From positions 1-55,862 of the forward strand of contig NZ_JAUSSH010000022.1 of the NCBI RefSeq assembly GCF_030812255.1: 55,862 nucleotides of DNA, given 5' to 3'. Below are positions 18,701 through 26,182 of this stretch, piece after piece. The notes beneath the pieces are model-generated. The model did no database searches, was not told the DNA's origin, and saw only the letters and a list, made by a program, of their open reading frames with translations. Position numbers and translations under genes: made by a program. Within the stretch, counting starts at the first letter, position 1; the number at the start of each line of letters is the position of its first letter. The stretch comes from Paeniglutamicibacter psychrophenolicus (lineage in GTDB: Bacteria; Actinomycetota; Actinomycetes; Actinomycetales; Micrococcaceae).

Positions 18701-19301
18701 TCCGTTGGCCTTGGAAGAGTTCGCCGCGCTCGAGGAACGGCACACGTTCCTGACCTCGCAGTTGGAGGACTTGAAAAACAGTCGCAAGGACCTGTTGGAC
18801 ATCATCAAGGACGTTGACGAGCGGGTCGAGCGGGTCTTCACCGAGGCCTACAACGACACCGCAGCACAATTCGAGCGGGTCTTCGGCCGTCTCTTTCCCG
18901 GGGGAGATGGACGCCTCGTCCTTACCGACCCGGAGAACATGCTCACCACCGGAATCGAGGTTGAAGCACGCCCCGCGGGCAAGAAGATCAAACGTCTCTC
19001 CCTGCTCTCGGGAGGGGAAAGGTCCCTGACGGCGGTCGCCTTGCTGGTAGCCATCTTCAAGGCCCGGCCATCACCCTTCTACGTCATGGACGAGGTGGAA
19101 GCGGCACTGGACGACACCAACCTGGGTCGGCTGATCACGATCTTTGAGGAGTTGCGCGAGTCAAGCCAGCTCATTGTGATCACCCACCAGAAGCGCACCA
19201 TGGAAGTTGCGGATGCGCTGTACGGGGTGACCATGCGTGGAGATGGAGTTTCCATGGTGATCAGCCAACGCGTGGAGCGCGAGGTAGTTCAAAGCGCATA
19301 G
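15717..19301 (+). CDS. smc: Chromosome segregation protein SMC
   Basis: SMC forms the condensin ATPase that organises and segregates the chromosome. With the GTG at 15717 it is 1194 residues, the usual length; the frame is open further up to 15450 but that part is antisense to the serine hydrolase and unlike SMC. The order is: VRGFKSF and Walker A GPNGSGKSN near residues 32-40, a long coiled coil, a hinge around residues 500-650 (GGHEGLMGRLSQYLEVENGY), a second coiled coil, the signature LSGGERSLTA near 1095, and Walker B FYVMDEVEAALDD near 1120. The ScpA/ScpB partners are not in the window. ftsY lies downstream beyond a convergent transporter gene, as in other actinobacteria apart from that insertion. 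Confidence 0.95.
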   Translation: MHLKTLTVRGFKSFASATTFEFEPGVTAVVGPNGSGKSNVVDALAWVMGEQGAKTLRGGKMEDVIFAGTSGRAPLGRAHVSLTIDNSDGALPIEYAEVTISRTLFRAGGSEYAINGNSCRLLDIQELLSDSGLGREMHVIVGQGQLDRILHATPEDRRGFIEEAAGVLKHRRRKEKTVRKLDAMQGNLNRLEDLTGEIRRQLTPLGKQAKIARRAQAVQFDVRDAKSRLMADDLVALRAALEKDVADEASQRAAQQVVQGRLEESRAELTRLEVAAAHATPALNKARDLWFGLTSTRERFRSLGALSAERSRLLGTDGPEFDPTRDPDRLESQAERLGDELEELEENLEMRQELLEEALEAKTEAEEAAHAEQQRLTNELRTAADRREGLARLAGQIGASRSKAEATEGELDRLRQSLTGWAERREGTANEFAALEQQAASVQSGEEDLDTAYENAADRHEALVAKMDAQRAAEQELATTLGALRGRLEALRMGAVRKDASEEILAGGHEGLMGRLSQYLEVENGYEVAVAAALGPVAEAIAVEELDHALAILGDLRETDGGRVHLVNGNLDAATRPNAAATLGKHVLEVIGTPEALAGTLSHLLHSTVVVADLSEARHLLENDPHLRAVTLAGDLLTSGTASGGTTAAPSLIEQNAAISETEAELSVVDEKLVAMRLEAAELTAQLMAAEEAADAALSRLHDSDARISAVAQRMEHLGSLLRQGHGERERLEQQIAVAQEKLEVEQEKLAELIERLDMAQETPEDHEPETDQRDELAAAASAARQKELEARLALRSAEERANALRGRVESLKRAAQTERRARAEAQRRAEIRRSQASAARKVSAKVQRVISFMDVSIELADREREQLQQRREELESELSVVRARVNKLGHELAELTNSVHRDEMARAEQRLRIETLENRSIEELGLTSEHLVENFGPHLPVPQPPPEDDKWAALRQEVDDEGNSVPEGIAFDRAEQEKRLKKAERDLEALGRVNPLALEEFAALEERHTFLTSQLEDLKNSRKDLLDIIKDVDERVERVFTEAYNDTAAQFERVFGRLFPGGDGRLVLTDPENMLTTGIEVEARPAGKKIKRLSLLSGGERSLTAVALLVAIFKARPSPFYVMDEVEAALDDTNLGRLITIFEELRESSQLIVITHQKRTMEVADALYGVTMRGDGVSMVISQRVEREVVQSA

Positions 19302-19349
19302 ATGCGCCGAGTCAGTGCCGGGAAATCCAGTTCTGACAGAAGCAAGCAT

Positions 19350-20624
19350 TTATTCGGGGATCGGCGATTCCTGGGTGAAGGCGTCACGTTTCTCCTTGAC
19401 CAGCAACCAAGCCAGGACGCCGAAGAAGCCCAAGGCGCCGCTGACGGTAAAAGCCCAGCCGAAGCCCACCTGGTCGGCAATGAGGCCTGCAAGGATTGGG
19501 CCAATGATGGAACCAAAGTCGGTGGCCATCTGGAATGTTGCCAAGACCTTGCCTCCGTTTCGACCCTGTCCCACCACGTCGGCAATGGCTGCTTGTTGGG
19601 CCGGACCCATGAGACCGGTGCCGATGCCTCCAATGACGGATAGGGCAATGAACCACGGGATGTTGTCGACCCAGCCGATTGCGGCAGTGGAGAGCGACGC
19701 GATTGACAGTCCCACCAGAATCGGAAGTCGTCGGCCGTAGGTGTCGGTCAGCCGGCCGGCAACAGTCAACGCCGCACCGTTTCCCACCGCGAATATAGCC
19801 AGCGCGAGGCCCGCCAGCAAGGTTCCCTTTGAGGCAAATGCGGCGACAGCAAAGAGTGGGATCAATGACATCCGGACTCCAAAGGCCATCCAGCCATTGG
19901 TGAACCCGGACACCAGAGCCGCCTTGAAGGAAGCCGCGCCCCAGGCCTCCGACAGCGGGATGCGTTCAACAACGACGGCTTCTTCAGCTGCGCTCTTCTC
20001 GGTGGCCCCGCGCGAATGTGACAGGGAGAAATACACGATTGATGCGGCAACAATTAGCGCACCACCGTAGATGAAAAACGGAATCCGGAATCCCATGCCG
20101 GCCGCAAAGGAGCCAAGCACGGGCCCTGCGACATTTCCCAGCAGGAACGAGCCGGAATACAATCCGGCGATCCGGCCCCGTATCTCCCGCGGTGACATCC
20201 GGGCAATCAGGGCCATGGCCGAGACCGTGAACATGGTCGATCCCAAGCCTCCCAGACCGCGGAAGATCAGCAGTTGGGTGTACGACTGCGCAAAGCCGCA
20301 CAGGATCGTCGAAGCGGCGACAATCAACACACCCGTGACATAGACGGTGGGTTCCCCCAGCCGATCGGTCAGCTTCCCGCTGACGGGTGCAAAGATCAGC
20401 CGGGCAAAAGCGAAGATGCTGACTATGACGCTGGCGGCGGCAACACCGACGTTAAAGCTGGTGGCAAATTGGGGAAGGATCGGAGCAATGAGCCCAAATC
20501 CCAAGGCAACAACAAAGGCGGCCGCGACAAGGACGCGGATTTCTCGGGGGACCGACGGCAATTTCCGTAAATCCGGATTAACCGGTTTTTCTGGGAAATC
20601 GGAAGTCGAAGCATTCTCAGGCAT
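19350..20624 (-). CDS. MFS transporter
   Basis: A 424-residue major facilitator with about twelve hydrophobic segments. Family marks are the loop 2-3 stretch GKLTDRLGEPTVYVTG and the matching GRLTDTYGRRLPILVG in the second half, plus ARMSPREIRGRIAGLYSG. It resembles drug-efflux MFS proteins, but the substrate cannot be told. It is encoded opposite to, and between, smc and ftsY; its start is 36 bases from the start of ftsY, so the two share a promoter region. Confidence 0.85.
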   Translation of the reverse strand: MPENASTSDFPEKPVNPDLRKLPSVPREIRVLVAAAFVVALGFGLIAPILPQFATSFNVGVAAASVIVSIFAFARLIFAPVSGKLTDRLGEPTVYVTGVLIVAASTILCGFAQSYTQLLIFRGLGGLGSTMFTVSAMALIARMSPREIRGRIAGLYSGSFLLGNVAGPVLGSFAAGMGFRIPFFIYGGALIVAASIVYFSLSHSRGATEKSAAEEAVVVERIPLSEAWGAASFKAALVSGFTNGWMAFGVRMSLIPLFAVAAFASKGTLLAGLALAIFAVGNGAALTVAGRLTDTYGRRLPILVGLSIASLSTAAIGWVDNIPWFIALSVIGGIGTGLMGPAQQAAIADVVGQGRNGGKVLATFQMATDFGSIIGPILAGLIADQVGFGWAFTVSGALGFFGVLAWLLVKEKRDAFTQESPIPE

Positions 20625-20660
20625 AGGTAAGACAAGTTTAGTCTGTGAGAAGCTAGGACA

Positions 20661-21848
20661 GTGTCAGAACAACTTAACTTGATCATTGTCCTCGTTGCAG
20701 TGGTTGCCGTCATCGGTATTGGTGCTGCCTTCTTCCTTGTGCGTGGCCGTAGGGCACCCAAGGGAACGTACACCGGTCCGCGCGACGCCAACGACCCAGC
20801 ACCCACGCTCACCACAGATGCACCGTCCACCGAAGCCCCTGAGGCATTGGTCCCGGCCGAGGCCGCGGAAATCGAAATTGTGGACGAAACCGCCGGCAAA
20901 GTGGTCGTCCCCACCGATGTCCCCGAACCGGTCCAGGGTCGTCTGGCACGGCTGCGCGCCCGCCTGAGCAAGTCCAACACAGTCCTGGGCAAGGGCCTGC
21001 TGGCCCTTTTGAGCCAGGACAAGATCGACGAAGACGTCTGGGACGAAATCGAAGAGACCTTGCTCTTGGCAGATTTGGGCACCGAACCGACCCTTGAGCT
21101 CGTGGACGCCTTGCGGGAACGAGTCAAGGTTGAAGGCAGCCGGGACCCGCAGAGGGTCCACGACATGCTCCGTGAGGAACTTATCAAGCTGGTCGACCCG
21201 ACCATGGACCGCAACTTCATCCCGGTTCGCCATGCGGATCGCCCGAACGTGATCATGGTGGTTGGCGTCAATGGCGTCGGCAAGACCACCACCATCGGCA
21301 AGATGGCCCGCGTCTTGGTTGCCGAAAACAAGGATGTCATCCTTGGTGCAGCAGATACCTTCCGTGCCGCTGCAGCCGAACAGCTGGCCACTTGGGGTGA
21401 CCGCGTGGGTGTACCCACCGTCAAGTCCGACGTCGATGGCGCCGACCCGGCATCCGTTGCCTTTGAGGCAGTGACCGCGGGCATCGAGCAGGAGGTCGAC
21501 ATTGTCATGATCGACACCGCCGGCCGCCTGCAGAACAAGGTCGGCCTGATGGACGAACTTGGCAAGATCAAGCGAGTCATTGAAAAGAAGGCAACCGTAG
21601 ACGAGGTCCTTTTGGTCCTGGATGCGACCACCGGGCAGAACGGCCTGAACCAGGCCAAGGTCTTTTCCGAAGTCGTCAACGTCACCGGTATCGTCCTCAC
21701 GAAGCTCGACGGCACCGCCAAGGGCGGCATCGTCGTGGCCATCCAGCGGCAGCTCGGTGTTCCGGTCAAGCTGGTCGGCTTGGGCGAAGGCCCAGACGAC
21801 TTGGCACCGTTTGATGCCGAAGCGTTCGTCGACGCACTACTTGACTAG
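20661..21848 (+). CDS. ftsY: Signal recognition particle receptor FtsY
   Basis: FtsY is the membrane-associated GTPase that docks the signal recognition particle (Ffh, encoded at 48241). This 395-residue form begins with a hydrophobic anchor (LIIVLVAVVAVIGIGAAFF) followed by an acidic linker. The NG domain follows: G1 GVNGVGKTTTIGK near residue 206, DTFRAAAAEQL, G3 DTAGR, and G4 TKLDGTAKGG near 348. It starts with GTG and is followed by a strong hairpin terminator. Confidence 0.95.
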   Translation: MSEQLNLIIVLVAVVAVIGIGAAFFLVRGRRAPKGTYTGPRDANDPAPTLTTDAPSTEAPEALVPAEAAEIEIVDETAGKVVVPTDVPEPVQGRLARLRARLSKSNTVLGKGLLALLSQDKIDEDVWDEIEETLLLADLGTEPTLELVDALRERVKVEGSRDPQRVHDMLREELIKLVDPTMDRNFIPVRHADRPNVIMVVGVNGVGKTTTIGKMARVLVAENKDVILGAADTFRAAAAEQLATWGDRVGVPTVKSDVDGADPASVAFEAVTAGIEQEVDIVMIDTAGRLQNKVGLMDELGKIKRVIEKKATVDEVLLVLDATTGQNGLNQAKVFSEVVNVTGIVLTKLDGTAKGGIVVAIQRQLGVPVKLVGLGEGPDDLAPFDAEAFVDALLD

Positions 21849-21882
21849 GCATTACCTTGGGAATCGAACCCGCTAGCTAACC

Positions 21883-21919
21883 AAAAGGCGGCCACGCAAA
21901 GAGCGTGGCCGCCTTTTTT
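21883..21919 (+). terminator. Rho-independent terminator after ftsY
   Basis: A 15-bp perfect stem (21883-21897 with 21903-21917), five-base loop and a T-run. An almost identical hairpin stands at 22711-22751 beyond the next gene. Confidence 0.9.
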
Positions 21920-22026
21920 GATTTGTAAGGCTACTTTCTTTGCCGTCTTTATGACCAGTTTATTGTGGTTCTTCTCAATCGACAGCTATGGTTTTGCCCG
22001 GAAACACTCGTAGAAATTTGGAGATT

Positions 22027-22686
22027 ATGAAGAAAATTCTTCTTGGAATTGCTTCTGCTGTATGCGTTCTTGGGGTTGTTGGTTGCTCTACTGGTGATGG
22101 AGCAACAACCAGCGATGTGTCAGCTCCAGTCTCGGCGGCCGCTGTGAATACCGAAGAAGCTGCAGCATCTGCTGCTGCCGCTTTGGAAGCGCAAGCATCA
22201 GCTGAAGCATCGGCAGAAGCGGCTGTAGCTTCGTTGAAGGCTGAAGAGGAGAAGGAGGCCAAGGAAGCAGCTGCTGAAGAAGCAGCGGCGAAGAAAAGGA
22301 AGGCTGCCGCTAAAGAACGGATAGCGAATGCGAAGCCGATGAGTAAACGCGATCTCGCCCGATTGGTAAAGAAGCCCGATAGCGCCACTGGAGACGTTGC
22401 CGTCTTCTATGGCACCATCACCCAATTCGACGCCGCGACCGGTGAATGTATATTTAGGGCCAACATCAGTCACGCAAAGATGTATAGCTCATGGAAATAC
22501 GAACACAATTCTATTTTCGTTGGTGGCGACGGCCTTTCTGACTGTCCGAAGCTTGACGACTTCATTGCGGATGACGAGGTCAAGATAGTTGCTACGTCGA
22601 TGGGCTCGTATAGCTACGACACGCAAGCGGGCGGCAATACAACCGTACCGAAGTTCAAGGTAGAGAAGATTTCCCTGCTCAAGTAG
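22027..22686 (+). CDS. Lipoprotein with Ala/Glu-rich linker, unknown function
   Basis: A 219-residue protein beginning MKKILLGIASAVCVLGVVGC, a lipoprotein signal with lipobox VVGC. Residues about 35-105 are a low-complexity, probably helical stretch of alanine, glutamate and lysine that would hold the rest off the membrane. The C-terminal 100 residues contain GDVAVFYGTITQFDAATGEC and resemble small OB- or SH3-like domains of secreted proteins, but I do not recognise a family. The frame is open from 21988, but the ATG at 22027 gives a clean lipoprotein signal with GGAG just upstream. Its composition is clearly AT-richer than its neighbours, and two nearly identical hairpins flank it, so it may have been inserted between ftsY and amt. 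Confidence 0.75.
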   Translation: MKKILLGIASAVCVLGVVGCSTGDGATTSDVSAPVSAAAVNTEEAAASAAAALEAQASAEASAEAAVASLKAEEEKEAKEAAAEEAAAKKRKAAAKERIANAKPMSKRDLARLVKKPDSATGDVAVFYGTITQFDAATGECIFRANISHAKMYSSWKYEHNSIFVGGDGLSDCPKLDDFIADDEVKIVATSMGSYSYDTQAGGNTTVPKFKVEKISLLK

Positions 22687-22710
22687 AGGACCCCTCTGTA
22701 CTAGAACCGG

Positions 22711-22751
22711 TGATGAAGGCGGCCACGCAAAAAGCGTGGCCGCCTTTGTCA
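22711..22751 (+). terminator. Hairpin nearly identical to the ftsY terminator
   Basis: The core stem (22716-22728 with 22734-22746) repeats the ftsY terminator with one change in the loop, and is lengthened by flanking tga/tca pairing. It lacks a good T-run. It follows the lipoprotein gene. Confidence 0.75.
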
Positions 22752-22819
22752 TGCCACCAAGACCCGGAAACAAGCACGCAATGTGCCAGACACGAGCCTT
22801 TTACTTCAAGGCCGATTCG

Positions 22820-22835
22820 GTAACCACCGCGAAAC
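22820..22835 (+). promoter_or_regulatory. Candidate GlnR operator upstream of amt
   Basis: GTAAC (22820-22824), six bases, then GAAAC (22831-22835) matches the actinobacterial GlnR half-site pair GTnAC-n6-GnAAC exactly. It stands 85 bases before the amt start. A further GTAAC occurs at 22853-22857 without a good partner. Nitrogen-limitation control of amt-glnK by GlnR is known in Streptomyces and mycobacteria. Confidence 0.65.
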
Positions 22836-22920
22836 GGTTGGTCGAATCGCACGTAACACCGCCAAGGAATTCTTGAATCAGGCGAGAAAGACTCGCGAGC
22901 GATTCAGGGAGGCGTTAGAC

Positions 22921-24252
22921 ATGGAGCTAACAACGACTCAGGTGTGGATGATGGTGTGTGCCGCGCTCGTCCTGCTGATGACCCCGGCACTGGCATTCTT
23001 CTACGGCGGAATGACCCGGGCCAAAAGCGTACTGAACATGATGATGATGAGCTTTTCGGCCATCGCCCTGGTCACCGTGGTGTGGGTGCTCTGGGGAAAC
23101 TCCATGTCGGGCGGCGGCGCAAACATTGGCGGCTTGTTCGGAAACCCCGCTGACGGGTTCGGGATGGGATCGATGCTCGGCACCGACGGCTTCATTGCCG
23201 CCGGTTACGGAGCGACCTTCGCGATCATCACCGTTGCGCTGATTTCCGGGGCCGTGGCAGACCGCGCAAAATTCAGCGCTTGGATGGTCTTTGTTCCCGT
23301 CTGGGTGACCGTGGTCTACGCACCGATCGCCTTCTGGGTCTGGGGCGGCGGCATCCTCGGAGCCGATGGCGCCATCGGCTCGGTGGTGGGCGAAGCCATT
23401 GACTTCGCCGGAGGCACCGTGGTGCACATCAACGCCGGCGTTGCCGGATTGATCTTGGCGCTCATCCTTGGCAAGCGCCGCGGATTCGGGAAAGATCCGA
23501 GCCAGCGTCCTCACAACATCCCCTTCGTCATGCTTGGTGCGGCACTTCTTTGGTTCGGATGGTTCGGGTTCAACGGCGGCGCCGCCAGCACCGCTGAGGA
23601 AGCAGGGTTGATCTGGGTGAACACCCTGGCAGCCCCCGCTGCAGCATTGCTGGGCTGGATCCTGGTCGAGCGCCTTCGCGATGGCCACAGCACGTCCTTG
23701 GGCGCTGCCTCCGGTATCGTGGCCGGTCTGGTGGCCATCACCCCGGCCTGCGCCAACATCACTCCGGTTGCCGCCATTGGATTGGGCATCGTTGCCGGCG
23801 TCGCCTCGGCCCTGGCCGTGGGGTTGAAGTACCGCTGGGGCTACGACGATTCACTTGACGTGGTGGGTGTGCACCTGGTCTCCGGCATCATTGGAACCGT
23901 GGCGCTGGGATTCATTGCCCTTCCCGTTGACGGGGTGGGTGGCGGACTCTTCTACGGCGGCGGGTTCGGGCAGCTCTGGGCACAGATTGTTGCCTGCCTG
24001 GTGGTCATGTCCTTCACCGCCATCATGACAGCCATCATCGGCCTTGCCATTCACAAGACCATGGGCTTCCGCATCACCACCGAGCACGAAATCGCCGGAA
24101 TCGACCTGATGCAGCACGCCGAGACCGGCTACGAGTTCGGTGGCTTGGGCACCGGCGGGACCTTCGTCCCGCACCCGGCCACCTCGGCACACCTGAAGTC
24201 CACCGCCGCCGACAAGGATGCGGATCGAGTCAAGGAAGAGGTCAACGCATGA
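22921..24252 (+). CDS. amt: Ammonium transporter
   Basis: An Amt/MEP/Rh family channel of 443 residues that imports ammonium. It has eleven or so membrane segments; recognisable parts are ALAFFYGGMTRAKSVLNMMM, DFAGGTVVHINAGVAGL with the first pore histidine, and GVHLVSGIIGTVALG with the second. The frame is open from 22783, but the ATG at 22921 follows GGAGG at good spacing and gives the normal Amt N-terminus. The glnK start overlaps its stop by four bases (24249-24252), a translational coupling typical of the pair. A candidate GlnR operator lies upstream. Confidence 0.95.
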   Translation: MELTTTQVWMMVCAALVLLMTPALAFFYGGMTRAKSVLNMMMMSFSAIALVTVVWVLWGNSMSGGGANIGGLFGNPADGFGMGSMLGTDGFIAAGYGATFAIITVALISGAVADRAKFSAWMVFVPVWVTVVYAPIAFWVWGGGILGADGAIGSVVGEAIDFAGGTVVHINAGVAGLILALILGKRRGFGKDPSQRPHNIPFVMLGAALLWFGWFGFNGGAASTAEEAGLIWVNTLAAPAAALLGWILVERLRDGHSTSLGAASGIVAGLVAITPACANITPVAAIGLGIVAGVASALAVGLKYRWGYDDSLDVVGVHLVSGIIGTVALGFIALPVDGVGGGLFYGGGFGQLWAQIVACLVVMSFTAIMTAIIGLAIHKTMGFRITTEHEIAGIDLMQHAETGYEFGGLGTGGTFVPHPATSAHLKSTAADKDADRVKEEVNA

Positions 24253-24587
24253 AACTCGTGACAGCCATCATCCGGCCCGAAAAGACCGACCAGATCCGGG
24301 AGGCACTCGAGTCCTACGGAGTCCAGGGCATGACCATCAGCCAAGCCAGCGGTTACGGTCGGCAGCGCGGACACACGCAGGTCTACCGGGGCGCCGAATA
24401 CACGGTCGACCTCCTTCCCAAGGTCCGCCTCGAAATCCTGGTGGAGGAGGACTCCTGCGACGACATCCTGGATGTCTTGATCTCCACCGCAAACACCGGC
24501 AGCGCCGGTGACGGGAAGATCTGGGTCACCCACGTGGAGGAAGTGATCAGGGTTCGAACCGGGGAGCGCGGCATGGCCGCGGTGTAG
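24249..24587 (+). CDS. glnK: PII nitrogen regulatory protein GlnK
   Basis: A 112-residue PII signal protein that binds ATP/ADP and 2-oxoglutarate and gates the ammonium transporter. The T-loop reads YRGAEYTVDLLPKV, with the modifiable tyrosine at position 51 present, and the C-terminal signature is GKIWVTHVEEVIRVRTGE. It overlaps amt by four bases. In related actinobacteria glnD, for the PII-modifying enzyme, comes next; here it is absent and a perfect hairpin closes the operon. Confidence 0.95.
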   Translation: MKLVTAIIRPEKTDQIREALESYGVQGMTISQASGYGRQRGHTQVYRGAEYTVDLLPKVRLEILVEEDSCDDILDVLISTANTGSAGDGKIWVTHVEEVIRVRTGERGMAAV

Positions 24588-24602
24588 CCCGACCAATACG
24601 AG

Positions 24603-24645
24603 AATGCGGGTTGGTCCATTCTGAATGAATGGACCAACCCGCATT
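24603..24645. terminator. Long perfect hairpin between convergent genes
   Basis: 19 base pairs without mismatch (24603-24621 with 24627-24645), five-base loop, no T-run. It lies between glnK and the convergent gene at 24682 and could stop transcription from both sides. Confidence 0.75.
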
Positions 24646-24681
24646 ACTACGTGTCGGCTTATTTGAACGGTGCGGAGCGTG

Positions 24682-25959
24682 TCAGTCGTCGTCCCCGGAG
24701 TCCACGGCGCTGGCGTGCTGCTCGTATGACTGCAGCTGCTGTTCCCGGCCCTTGATCAGCGTGTCGATCGCCGCGATGAAGTCCGTTGTTGAGGAGTCTC
24801 GCTGACGATCCCCAAAATAGAACGCACGCATCTGCAGGCGTTCCTCACTCGGAGCCGCGTTGAGATGCGTGGCCATTGAGGCCAGCAAGGAATCTTGGGT
24901 TGAATCGCTGATCACCGGGCATGCCCTGCTGACGGGAACTTCCCGATTCAGCTTCTCCAAATTGTTTCGCCGATCGGTAAGAATCAACGGCTTCTCTGGG
25001 TGTAGATACAGGAAATCCAGGCCCACGCTCGAAACATCGGTGACCAATGCGTCAATGTCTTCGAAGAGCGCCAGGATGTTCTGGGCTTCAGCGATCACGT
25101 GTTGGGCGCCGGCGGTGTTGTGTTCCTCAAGGATTTCATTGATCCGCGTGTGTGCACTTGCGACTGCGGCTGTCGTTGACGTCAGGATGCGTGGATGGGG
25201 CTTGTAGATGACTCGCGTGTCCGGGAGGGCCACCAATGCCTCGATGATGCTCTCGCCAAAGAGATCCATTGAGGTGTAGTTGTTTGCATCGTTCTCACCC
25301 TCCCACGTGGGCGCATACATTACGGTCCTGCCGGTGAATGCGGGAAGTTCGGACTCAAAACGCGAGTCCAACTGTGGCCTGCCAACGCTGAGAAGTTTGT
25401 CCAGGTCGAAATCCAGTAGGACCGCCTTGTGGCGTTCAATGGCGGCCGGGCCGGCAACAAAGATCTTGTCGTAGGCCTTCGCCTGGTTCGAGACCATGGA
25501 AAGTTTGTCGCTCTCACCATGGTTGACATGGACGTGCACCGGTCTTGAGGCGCTCAGGGACTGGAAGTTCGCCATACCGTTGTTGACGTAGAGGCAAAGC
25601 TTGAAGTCATTGAAGTCGTAGAAGTTCACGAGGTCGTCCAAACGGCGGACGTAGATCTTGGGAAGGTCGGTCAACTTCCTGAAATGGCGCATTGTGGGCA
25701 CCTTCCGGAAGACGAGTACGACGCGGTGGAGCTCGTGGAGCTTTTCCAAGGTGGGGATCCACTGTTCAAGTTGGTAGGCCTTGTTGACCACGTCGCTGAA
25801 GTAAACAACTATGTCTCCGGCCACTGGAATATGGTCCAATTCGTGATTGGCAACGGTCGCCGTGCCCAGGCCAAGCCATCGTCTGGTCTTGAGGCCCGGT
25901 TTGGAGCTGATCGCTGCCTTGAGCTGTTGGCTCAACCAATCCTTCATCGTGCCGGTCAC
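24682..25959 (-). CDS. CDP-glycerol glycerophosphotransferase-like protein, paralogue
   Basis: A 425-residue relative of the gene at 948-2174, with the same blocks: HVHVNHGESDKLSMVSNQAK, FVAGPAAIERH, VMYAPTWEGENDANNY, VIYKPHPRI and DALVTDVSSVGLDFLYLHP, the last being the phosphate-contact 'TDxSS' site intact. By family it moves glycerol-phosphate or a related unit from a CDP donor in wall-polymer synthesis. No signal or membrane segment is visible. It lies directly after the glnK terminator, where glnD is expected, and is paired on the same strand with a family-4 glycosyltransferase 223 bases upstream. The GTG at 25959 or the ATG at 25947 could start it. Confidence 0.8.
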   Translation of the reverse strand: MTGTMKDWLSQQLKAAISSKPGLKTRRWLGLGTATVANHELDHIPVAGDIVVYFSDVVNKAYQLEQWIPTLEKLHELHRVVLVFRKVPTMRHFRKLTDLPKIYVRRLDDLVNFYDFNDFKLCLYVNNGMANFQSLSASRPVHVHVNHGESDKLSMVSNQAKAYDKIFVAGPAAIERHKAVLLDFDLDKLLSVGRPQLDSRFESELPAFTGRTVMYAPTWEGENDANNYTSMDLFGESIIEALVALPDTRVIYKPHPRILTSTTAAVASAHTRINEILEEHNTAGAQHVIAEAQNILALFEDIDALVTDVSSVGLDFLYLHPEKPLILTDRRNNLEKLNREVPVSRACPVISDSTQDSLLASMATHLNAAPSEERLQMRAFYFGDRQRDSSTTDFIAAIDTLIKGREQQLQSYEQHASAVDSGDDD

Positions 25960-26182
25960 CTGCTTCCGTCATTTCATGCCCGTTCTCCGGCCGGCATGAC
26001 GGCCGGCGAGAAGCGGGAAACCCGATATGTTCGTTGCCCTTAAAGCTGGCAGTGCAACCTGTGTGCTTGATGAGGATTAGCTTGATGGAACCAATCTTCC
26101 GGCACGCAAGCGCGTATTGATAGGGCGGGGCTGTTGGCCGCGGTCCACGGATCCTGGTGCACGAGGACGGGGATTCCTCTCG

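Noticed and set aside
21855-21880. tRNA-like T-arm sequence on the minus strand (gggttcgattccc)
   Set aside because: Only a three-base stem forms around the loop and no acceptor, D or anticodon arm is present, so no tRNA or attachment site can be supported.
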